From assembly GCA_030045175.1 (NCBI GenBank), contig JASIBM010000130.1:1-5712 (forward strand): a stretch of DNA of 5,712 nt. The letters are read 5' to 3'. The position numbers were made by a program, and so were the translations under genes. Positions 1 to 4,434 of this stretch are shown piece by piece. The DNA is from Streptosporangiaceae bacterium (GTDB lineage Bacteria > Actinomycetota > Actinomycetes > Streptosporangiales > Streptosporangiaceae). The notes under the pieces are model-generated. The model saw only the letters and a list, made by a program, of their open reading frames with translations, was not told the origin of the DNA and made no database searches. How positions within the stretch are numbered: the stretch's first letter is position 1; every line of letters begins with the position of its first letter.

Positions 1-174
1 GAGTTGCTGATCGGCGTGATAGCGCACGGCTACAAGGTCGCCGAGCGGCCTGCCACCATCCACAAGCGCCAGGTCGGCAAGAGCAAGAAGGGCCATAACG
101 CCCTCTACGGGTTGTACTTCGCGAGGGTCATCGCCGGCACCTGGTGGCGCGAGCGCCGCCGCCGCACCCGCTAG
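1..174 (+). CDS. Family 2 glycosyltransferase, C-terminal fragment (5' end outside window)
   Basis: Frame 1 is open from the first base to a TAG stop at 172-174, giving the last 57 residues of a protein whose start lies upstream. The visible tail has a hydrophobic start (ELLIGVIAHGYKVAERP), then a basic stretch with KSKKGHNALYG, then FARVIAGTWWRERRR. This pattern of 'ERP...R..GKSK...LYG', an aromatic/basic helix and a WWRER-like end is typical of actinobacterial GT2 enzymes of the dolichol-phosphate-mannose-synthase type, which transfer a sugar from a nucleotide donor to a polyprenyl phosphate at the inner face of the membrane. The catalytic GT-A domain is not in the window, so donor and acceptor cannot be judged. 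The gene converges on the GtrA-family gene; such GT2 and GtrA proteins often work as a pair. Family call is fairly secure; the exact function is unknown. Confidence 0.72.
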   Translation, partial: ELLIGVIAHGYKVAERPATIHKRQVGKSKKGHNALYGLYFARVIAGTWWRERRRRTR

Positions 175-236
175 CCGCCACAGCGCGGCTAGCCGCCTAC
201 CCGCTCGTCGCCGCGCCCGTTAGTAGCTCTCGCAGT

Positions 237-289
237 CATGATCACGGTGGGTTTCCGTAGCATAGGTCGGTAAACCCACCGTGATCATG
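237..289. terminator. Perfect 18-bp inverted repeat between convergent genes; bidirectional terminator or REP-like element
   Basis: Arms 237-254 (CATGATCACGGTGGGTTT) and 272-289 are exact reverse complements, with a 17-nt centre (255-271). Inside it CCG (255-257) and CGG (268-270) can add three more pairs across a one-base bulge. It lies midway between the GT2 stop (174) and the gtrA stop (327), which suits a two-way transcription terminator. There is no clear T-run after either arm, as is common in high-GC actinobacteria. The length and perfection also fit a dispersed palindromic (REP/MITE-like) element; copy number in the genome would separate these options. Confidence 0.6.
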
Positions 290-326
290 GAATGGTTGGA
301 GGCTGCGGTTGGGGGGAGCGCGGAGG

Positions 327-878
327 TTACTCCTGCGACGAGGGCTCGTGCTCAGCCGAACTGGCGGGAACCCCGACGGGCGTGAGCGACTCGGCCTCGA
401 CAGGTCCAGCCGCTCGCTTCCCGCGGTCCGCGAACAGCACGTAGTGGAAGATCAGGAACCTGGTCATGAACGTGATGAGGTTGGCGATCAAGTAGGCGGA
501 GCCGACAAAGGCCAGGCCGGTAACTCCGTGCAAGTGGGCCTTGGCGTACTGGCCGGCGTAGTGCGTGGTCGTGGTGAGCACGATGGCCGTGCCGATCGAG
601 ATCACCCAGAACGGCAGCGTCTCCTTGAGCAGGTCCGGCCTGCCCTTGCGCTGCCACGCCCAGCGGCTCAGCACGTAACTGGTCGCCGCGCCTGCCAGCC
701 AGCCAATGAGGCCGGCCCGGCCGGACGGTACGCCAGCCGTGTACGCGACGCCGAGCGCGATCTCGCTAGCAGAGAGCGACACGATCGCGACTAGCGCGAA
801 CCTGACGAACTGCTTGCCAAAACGGGTCTGGAGCCGAGTCGCGAGCGAGGTCGGCAGCTTGTCGATGAGCTTTGGCAT
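327..878 (-). CDS. GtrA-family polytopic membrane protein (183 aa)
   Basis: GtrA-family proteins are small four-helix membrane proteins thought to help move polyprenyl-phosphate-linked sugars across the cytoplasmic membrane for wall or envelope glycosylation. The protein shows a basic N-terminus (residues 1-23), then four hydrophobic segments at about 24-46, 54-73, 88-109 and 121-148. It ends that core with the family-like NLITFMTRFLIFHYVLF stretch (133-149), followed by a polar, probably cytoplasmic tail of about 34 residues. I chose ATG at 878 (MPKLIDKLP) because AAGGA lies 5 nt upstream. An in-frame GTG at 920 would add 14 residues but has no Shine-Dalgarno site and gives a poor N-terminus. 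The stop is TAA. The gene converges on the GT2 gene at the window start, a likely partner. Which sugar it handles cannot be told. Family call is secure, role inferred. Confidence 0.85.
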   Translation of the reverse strand: MPKLIDKLPTSLATRLQTRFGKQFVRFALVAIVSLSASEIALGVAYTAGVPSGRAGLIGWLAGAATSYVLSRWAWQRKGRPDLLKETLPFWVISIGTAIVLTTTTHYAGQYAKAHLHGVTGLAFVGSAYLIANLITFMTRFLIFHYVLFADRGKRAAGPVEAESLTPVGVPASSAEHEPSSQE

Positions 879-883
879 TGCTG

Positions 884-888
884 TCCTT
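884..888 (-). promoter_or_regulatory. Ribosome binding site that sets the gtrA-family start
   Basis: On the minus strand this reads AAGGA, 5 nt before ATG at 878. It supports the shorter 183-residue protein over the in-frame GTG at 920, which has no comparable site. Confidence 0.6.
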
Positions 889-1083
889 GCCTGCCGGAGA
901 CATGCTGGTCGGTGAGACACACATACACTACGGGAACCGGTCGAAACCTAGGCCGGAACTCTGGGACTCGGGTGCCTGCGAAGCAAGTCCTTGGCACTCA
1001 CGGGTAAGTCCAGCCACAGACTAACCCTTCCGAGGTACTAGCTGGTGCCAGTTACGGTCAGATCACGGCAAACCTGGCGGGCG

Positions 1084-1102
1084 CCCTGCGCTGGCGCAAG
1101 GG
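1084..1102 (+). other. Small GC-rich stem-loop in the leader of the SQD1-like gene
   Basis: CCCTGCG (1084-1090) pairs with CGCA-GGG (1095-1102, one bulged A at 1099) around the loop CTGG (1091-1094), giving a 7-bp stem. It lies about 65 nt before the ATG of the SQD1-like gene and, if transcribed, would be in its 5' leader. It resembles no known riboswitch. It may simply reflect local GC richness. Confidence 0.25.
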
Positions 1103-1155
1103 AAGCACCGTGGCAGGCCCGGGAGACGACCCCTTGGAACCCCGGCACCGACAGT

Positions 1156-1160
1156 AGGAG
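1156..1160 (+). promoter_or_regulatory. Ribosome binding site of the SQD1-like gene
   Basis: AGGAG sits 6 nt before the ATG at 1167, an ideal spacing. It fixes the start of the 387-residue protein, which also begins directly at the first beta-strand of the Rossmann fold, as expected for bacterial members. Confidence 0.75.
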
Positions 1161-1166
1161 CAGGTC

Positions 1167-2330
1167 ATGAGGATCTTGGTATTGGGCGGCGACGGGTACC
1201 TCGGCTGGCCCACCGCGCTACACCTGTCCGAGGCGGGCCACGATATCGCCGTCCTCGACAACTTCGCCAGGCGCGGCTACGACTTCGAGATAGGTGTCGA
1301 CAGCCTGGTGCCGATCGAGGCATTGCAGACCAGGACGCGGGTCTGGCGCGAGCTGACCGGCAGTGACATCGCCTGCTACGTCGGTGACCTGACCGACGCC
1401 GACTTCACCTATCACGTCGTGCGCGAGTATGAGCCGGACACGATCGTTCACTTCGCCGAGCAGCGCGCCGCGCCCTACTCCATGGTCGATCGCAAGCATG
1501 CCGTGTACACGCAGGTCAACAACGTGGTCGGCACATTGAACCTGCTCTACGCGATCGCCGAGATCAACCCGGGCATCCACCTCGTCAAGCTCGGCACCAT
1601 GGGTGCGTACGGTGAGCCCAACATCCACATCGAGGAAGGCTGGATCGAGATCGAGCACAAGGGCCGAAAGGACCGGGTACTCTTCCCGAAGCGACCTGGC
1701 TCGTTCTACCACCTGTCGAAGGTGCACGACAGCCACAACATCGAGTTCGCGTGCCGGATCTGGGGCATCAGGGCGACCGACCTCAACCAGGGCATCGTGT
1801 ACGGCCAGCAGACGCCGCAGACCGCCCGCGACGACAGGCTCGCCACCAGGTACGACTATGACGCCGTGTTCGGCACCGTACTCAACAGGTTCGTCATCCA
1901 GGCAGTGCTCGGCCTGCCGCTCACCGTCTACGGCAAGGGCAGCCAGGTGCGTGGCCTCATCGAGATCAGGGACACCGTGCGCTGCCTGCAGCTGGCGTGC
2001 GAGAACCCGGCTGAGCCAGGCGAGTTCCGCGTCTTCAACCAGATGACCCAGTCGCTGTCGATCATGCAAATGGCGCAGACGATCGCGAGGGTCAGCCCGG
2101 TGGATGTCAGCATCGAGCACCTGCCGAACCCACGGGTGGAGGAGGAAGGGCACCACTACAACGTGGTGCACTCGGGCATGGTCGATCTCGGCCTGGATCC
2201 GCACCTGCTCTCCGACACCCTGATCGAGTCGCTCTTTGAGATCACCAAGCGCTTCGCCTACCGAGTCAGGCCCGAGGCGATGATCCCGACCATCGACTGG
2301 CGCAAGTCAGCGAGCCCCATCGGAAACTGA
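1167..2330 (+). CDS. sqdB: UDP-sulfoquinovose synthase-like SDR enzyme (SQD1/SqdB family), 387 aa
   Basis: SQD1/SqdB converts UDP-glucose and sulfite to UDP-sulfoquinovose, the donor of the sulfolipid head group, using tightly bound NAD. The match runs the full length: GGDGYLGW (7-14, dinucleotide-binding GxxGxxG), LDNFARR (30-36), VHFAEQRAAPYSM (94-106), NNVVGTLNLLYAI (118-130), LGTMG (142-146), FYHLSKVHDSHNI (180-192), IRATDLNQGIVYG (201-213), YDYDAVFGTVLNRF (229-242), RVFNQMTQ (288-295) and NPRVEEE (321-327). The catalytic set known in plant SQD1 is present as Thr144, Tyr181-His182 and Lys185. Odd points are Ala147, Glu150 and His154, in a block that in SQD1 reads LGTMGEYGTPNIDIEEG. The start is ATG with AGGAG 6 nt upstream. 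The gene stands alone on its strand, with no SqdX/SQD2 sulfolipid transferase in view. It is cytosolic, with no signal peptide. Family membership is very likely; the exact product could be a different sugar nucleotide. Confidence 0.85.
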   Translation: MRILVLGGDGYLGWPTALHLSEAGHDIAVLDNFARRGYDFEIGVDSLVPIEALQTRTRVWRELTGSDIACYVGDLTDADFTYHVVREYEPDTIVHFAEQRAAPYSMVDRKHAVYTQVNNVVGTLNLLYAIAEINPGIHLVKLGTMGAYGEPNIHIEEGWIEIEHKGRKDRVLFPKRPGSFYHLSKVHDSHNIEFACRIWGIRATDLNQGIVYGQQTPQTARDDRLATRYDYDAVFGTVLNRFVIQAVLGLPLTVYGKGSQVRGLIEIRDTVRCLQLACENPAEPGEFRVFNQMTQSLSIMQMAQTIARVSPVDVSIEHLPNPRVEEEGHHYNVVHSGMVDLGLDPHLLSDTLIESLFEITKRFAYRVRPEAMIPTIDWRKSASPIGN

Positions 2331-2333
2331 GCC

Positions 2334-2384
2334 GGTCGCGGTCGCGGCCATCGCCGGGCTGGCGCTGACGTGGCGACCGCGACC
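2334..2384. terminator. 12-bp inverted repeat hairpin between convergent genes (bidirectional terminator)
   Basis: Arm GGTCGCGGTCGC (2334-2345) is the exact reverse complement of 2373-2384, around a 27-nt centre that can itself form a small hairpin (CGCC 2352-2355 with GGCG 2361-2364). It begins 3 nt after the SQD1-like stop and its last base is the final base of the opposing gene's TAG stop, so one hairpin can end transcripts from both sides. There is no T-run. The left arm is a direct repeat of GGTCGC. Confidence 0.6.
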
Positions 2385-2689
2385 TAGTCACCGTCCCTGG
2401 TCAGCAGCCACCGCCCGGCAGCGACCTCGAGGCACAGCCGGAACGTCGCCGATGGGACGTTCCGGCCCGGCGACGCCGTCACCCGCCAGCACCGCAGTGC
2501 CTTCGGCGCTGCCTCGTCCCCGCCTGCCCCGCCGCCAGCCTCACCTCCGGCCGCCTCACCCGCGGCCGCCTCACCCGCGGCCAGCGAAGGTCGCTCGAGG
2601 ACCGCGAGCACCGTGTATAGCCGCCCTCGCCAGACAAACCTGCCTGGCCGCCCGTCGATCAGCGCTACCTCAACCGGCTCTGGTCGCAC
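2384..2689 (-). CDS. Small DUF6504-like protein with Ala/Gly/Glu low-complexity insert (101 aa)
   Basis: Function unknown. The N-terminal part (residues 4-32) contains the motif FVWRGRLYTVLAVLERP, and the C-terminal part (about 67-98) contains CWRVTASPG then FRLCLEVAAGRWLL. Together they resemble, from memory, the small actinobacterial DUF6504 family ('RFVWRGR.Y.V..VL' then 'WRVEA...G.Y.L..D...GRW.L'). Between them, residues 37-62 are a low-complexity run of AAGEA-type repeats in place of the usual tryptophan-containing linker. The start is GTG at 2689 with AGGTGA 6 nt upstream, a perfect match to the extended anti-Shine-Dalgarno complement, which supports a real gene. The stop TAG shares a base with the terminator hairpin. 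It lies downstream of glyA in the same direction but 221 nt away, with its own promoter-like island, so it is probably transcribed alone. No membrane segment or signal peptide is seen. Confidence 0.68.
   Translation of the reverse strand: MRPEPVEVALIDGRPGRFVWRGRLYTVLAVLERPSLAAGEAAAGEAAGGEAGGGAGGDEAAPKALRCWRVTASPGRNVPSATFRLCLEVAAGRWLLTRDGD
2536..2580. repeat. Three 15-bp tandem repeats coding for AAGEA pentapeptides
   Basis: Units 2551-2565 and 2566-2580 are identical (CCGCCTCACCCGCGG on the plus strand). Unit 2536-2550 matches at 12 of 15 positions. The 15-bp length keeps the minus-strand reading frame, so copy-number change would lengthen or shorten the Ala/Gly/Glu linker of the DUF6504-like protein without breaking it. 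Confidence 0.8.
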
Positions 2690-2695
2690 CGTTGC

Positions 2696-2701
2696 TCACC
2701 T
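2696..2701 (-). promoter_or_regulatory. Ribosome binding site of the DUF6504-like gene
   Basis: On the minus strand this reads AGGTGA, 6 nt before the GTG start at 2689. It matches the 3' part of the ideal GGAGGTGA and decides in favour of a GTG start. Confidence 0.6.
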
Positions 2702-2746
2702 GCCTGCACATCCCCGCTGGCCACCTAGGGGGAAGACAGGCAGCTA

Positions 2747-2759
2747 TCGAATAATTCGA
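2747..2759. promoter_or_regulatory. 13-nt palindrome, operator-like, in an AT-rich island
   Basis: TCGAAT-A-ATTCGA is a perfect inverted repeat with 6-bp half-sites and a one-base centre. It sits in a short AT-rich stretch (2744-2770 is about 70% A+T) inside otherwise GC-rich DNA. It is directly downstream of a minus-strand -10-like hexamer (2761-2766), so it would cover the transcription start of the DUF6504-like gene. That is a classic position for a repressor site. The binding protein is unknown. Confidence 0.42.
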
Positions 2760-2760
2760 A

Positions 2761-2787
2761 ACTATATTCGGCTAGCCAAAGATGCAA
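2761..2787 (-). promoter_or_regulatory. Candidate promoter for the DUF6504-like gene
   Basis: The minus strand carries TATAGT (2766 to 2761), which differs from the -10 consensus at one base. A weak -35-like TTGCAT (2787 to 2782) lies upstream with a short 15-nt spacer. The start codon lies about 70 nt downstream. The -10 is good and the -35 poor, so activation by another factor is possible. On the plus strand TATATT (2763-2768) could also act, but no plus-strand gene follows. Confidence 0.35.
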
Positions 2788-2830
2788 GAGGCAGTCATGG
2801 CACGGACGTTCGCCATTCCCGCATCTCCCG

Positions 2831-2914
2831 CGCGAGCCAATGGGCAGCGCACGCGAGCCAGTCGCAAGCAGGCGGGCGCAGGAGGGATGCTGGCGCGAGC
2901 CAGCGCCGGCTCAG
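2831..2914. repeat. Degenerate 21-bp tandem repeat (four units) at the 3' end of glyA
   Basis: CGCGAGCCA occurs exactly at 2831-2839, 2852-2860 and 2894-2902, spaced 21 and 42 nt apart. The unit at 2873 is a decayed copy (5 of 9 positions). The four 21-bp units run from the spacer into the last bases of glyA. The period equals two DNA helical turns, or seven codons. Units differ mainly in their second half. Confidence 0.5.
2889..2904 (-). terminator. Short hairpin just after the glyA stop, possible terminator
   Basis: GCTGGC (2889-2894) and GCCAGC (2899-2904) form a 6-bp stem around a 4-nt loop, starting 6 nt beyond the glyA stop codon in the direction of transcription. No T-run follows on the minus strand. 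It overlaps the last unit of the 21-bp repeat, so it may be a by-product of that repeat. Confidence 0.33.
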
Positions 2915-4182
2915 GGCGTAGGCGCGTACCCGGGCATGGGGAAGCCGGTCAGCAGGTCACGCACAGCCCCGGCGATTCGCCCGATGGTCGCCTCGTCGTC
3001 CTTGATCGCCGCGCTGATGGCCTCATCCATCCACGCTGCGACCTGGGGCATGTGACCGGGGGTCAGTCCCCTTGTGGTGATCGCAGGTGTGCCGATCCTG
3101 ATCCCGGACGGGTCGAACGGCCGGCGGGTGTCGAACGGCACGGTGTTGTAGTTCACCTCGATGCCGGCCCGGTCGAGCGCCCGCGCGGCCGGCTTGCCCG
3201 CGATCTCCTGCGGGGTCAGGTCGATCAGGATCAGGTGATTGTCGGAGCCGCCGGAGATCAGGCTGTACCCGCGCTCGGTCAGCGCCGCCGCGAGCGCCCG
3301 CGAGTTCGCGACCACCCGGTGGGCGTACTCACCGAACTCCGGTGTCGCCGCCTCCTTCAGCGTCACCGCGATCGCCGCCGTGGTGTGATCGTGCGGCCCG
3401 CCCTGAAGGCCAGGGAAGACGGCCTTGTCGATCGCCGAGGCGTGCTCCGCATCGGTCATGATCATCGCGCCCCTCGGCCCGCGCAGCGTCTTGTGCGTGG
3501 TCGTGGTGATCACGTTGGCGTGACCCGCAGGCGACGGGTGCGCGCCGCCTGCGATCAGGCCGGCGATGTGCGCGATGTCCGCCACGAGCAACGCGCCGGC
3601 CTCCGAGGCGATCTGCGCGAAGCCCGCGAAGTCGATCACCCTCGGGATGGCGGTGCCACCACAGAAAATGATCTTCGGACGCTCCTTGAGCGCGAGGTCG
3701 CGCACCTCGTCAAGGTCTATCCGGCCGGTGTCGGCGCGCACGCCGTACTGCACCGAACGGAACCACTTGCCTGTGACCGAGACAGCCCAGCCGTGCGTGA
3801 GGTGGCCGCCCATCGGCAACGCCATTCCCATCACCGTGTCGCCAGGACTAGCGAACGCCAGGTATACGGCGAGGTTGGCTGGAGAACCGGAGTACGGCTG
3901 CACGTTGGCGTGGTCGACGCCGAACAAGTCCTTCGCCCGCTGGATCGCGACGAGCTCGATCGGGTCGATGAACTGCTGGCCCTCGTAGTACCGCCGCCCG
4001 GCATAGCCCTCTGAGTACTTGTTGGTCAGCACCGAGCCGCTCGCCTCGAGCACCGCCATGGACACGTAGTTCTCTGACGGGATCATGCGGAGCTTCTCGA
4101 ACTGGCGGCGGGCCTCGGACTCGACCAGGGCGGCTATCTCCGGGTCGGTGCCCTCCAGATGCGAGAGTGGCGGCTGATGCAT
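2911..4182 (-). CDS. glyA: Serine hydroxymethyltransferase (GlyA-type, PLP-dependent), 423 aa
   Basis: SHMT interconverts serine plus tetrahydrofolate with glycine plus 5,10-methylene-tetrahydrofolate in the cytosol, feeding one-carbon metabolism. The full-length fold-type I pattern is present: IPSENYVS (34-41), LTNKYSEGYAGRRYYEG (52-68), ANVQPYSGS (92-100), GGHLTHG (125-131), DIAHIAG (202-208), TTTTHKTLRGPRG (226-238, with Lys231 as the PLP lysine), DNHLILID (314-321), NTVPFD (346-351) and SGIRIGTP (359-366, Arg362 binding substrate carboxylate). Length is normal (E. coli 417). The sequence is less usual at GGHLTHGW, FCGGTAIPRVIDF and GGPHDHTTAAIAV, where common GlyA has Ser after HLTHG, AxAYPR and GGPxxHxIAA. 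It may therefore be a second SHMT type. ATG 4182 was chosen because AGGAGG lies 6 nt upstream; an in-frame GTG at 4200 would place that site inside the gene. It is divergent from the exporter gene. Confidence 0.9.
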   Translation of the reverse strand: MHQPPLSHLEGTDPEIAALVESEARRQFEKLRMIPSENYVSMAVLEASGSVLTNKYSEGYAGRRYYEGQQFIDPIELVAIQRAKDLFGVDHANVQPYSGSPANLAVYLAFASPGDTVMGMALPMGGHLTHGWAVSVTGKWFRSVQYGVRADTGRIDLDEVRDLALKERPKIIFCGGTAIPRVIDFAGFAQIASEAGALLVADIAHIAGLIAGGAHPSPAGHANVITTTTHKTLRGPRGAMIMTDAEHASAIDKAVFPGLQGGPHDHTTAAIAVTLKEAATPEFGEYAHRVVANSRALAAALTERGYSLISGGSDNHLILIDLTPQEIAGKPAARALDRAGIEVNYNTVPFDTRRPFDPSGIRIGTPAITTRGLTPGHMPQVAAWMDEAISAAIKDDEATIGRIAGAVRDLLTGFPMPGYAPTP

Positions 4183-4188
4183 GGTTAA

Positions 4189-4194
4189 CCTCCT
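4189..4194 (-). promoter_or_regulatory. Strong ribosome binding site of glyA
   Basis: AGGAGG on the minus strand, 6 nt before ATG 4182. This is the strongest Shine-Dalgarno site in the window and indicates high translation. It rules out the in-frame GTG at 4200 as the start. Confidence 0.8.
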
Positions 4195-4295
4195 GAGCAC
4201 GAACCATACCCGCCAGCGCCCGGCCCGACGTCACCGGTCAGCGCCGTCCAGCAGGCCAGTCCATTCATGATGCCGCAACAAGGCCCAGGCGTACA

Positions 4296-4311
4296 CCTGC
4301 GCTCGCGCAGG
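4296..4311. other. GC hairpin in the glyA / exporter divergent spacer
   Basis: CCTGCG (4296-4301) and CGCAGG (4306-4311) pair perfectly around the tetraloop CTCG; C4302 and G4305 could extend the stem only by leaving two loop bases. It lies about 114 nt from the glyA start and about 124 nt from the exporter start, in the 252-nt spacer 4183-4434. It could be a protein-binding palindrome or a leader structure. It does not resemble a riboswitch I know. Confidence 0.35.
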
Positions 4312-4370
4312 CTGATCAAGGCGCAGGCAGGCCGCATCGTTCCGATGCTGGTTGTCCGGAGATGGTCGTT

Positions 4371-4400
4371 TTGCCCCGTCGCGGGCGAACCGGATACCCT
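4371..4400 (+). promoter_or_regulatory. Candidate sigma70-type promoter of the EntS-like exporter gene
   Basis: TTGCCC (4371-4376) and TACCCT (4395-4400) are separated by 18 nt and lie 34 nt before the ATG at 4435. Both keep the key positions of actinobacterial housekeeping promoters (TTG..., TAnnnT), though each has mismatches. No iron-box-like palindrome was recognised next to it. Confidence 0.4.
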
Positions 4401-4434
4401 AACGGTGGCCTAACAACCGGCAGGACGGAGTGGA

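Noticed and set aside
185..196. 12-nt palindrome GCGGCTAGCCGC after the GT2 stop, plus a 9-nt direct repeat CTAGCCGCC (171-179, 189-197)
   Set aside because: It has no loop to form a terminator and is short for a GC-rich region; probably chance or a small duplication around the stop codon.
309..794. Plus-strand reading frame of 161 codons opposite the GtrA-family gene
   Set aside because: It is antisense to a clear four-helix membrane protein; its own product is Arg/Gly-rich without a domain.
879..920. GTG at 920 as the start of the GtrA-family gene
   Set aside because: There is no Shine-Dalgarno site before it, whereas the ATG at 878 has AAGGA at 5 nt. The extra 14 residues do not look like part of the family.
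991..1022. TTGGCA at 991-996 as a -35 element for the SQD1-like gene
   Set aside because: No acceptable -10 hexamer is found 16-19 nt downstream, so it was not called a promoter.
1218..2204. Minus-strand reading frame of 328 codons opposite the SQD1-like gene
   Set aside because: It is fully antisense to a gene with clear homology. The His/Val/Asp/Leu-rich product has no motif, and no ribosome binding site was recognised.
2782..4014. Long plus-strand reading frame (410 codons), with an AGAGG about 5 nt before an in-frame ATG at 2797
   Set aside because: Almost all of it is antisense to the certain glyA gene. Its product is Arg/Val/Asp-rich with no recognisable domain, as expected for a GC-rich shadow frame.
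4203..4208. Minus-strand TATGGT as a -10 element for glyA
   Set aside because: No -35-like hexamer lies at the right distance, and the leader would be only about 14 nt. It is possible but too weak to list.
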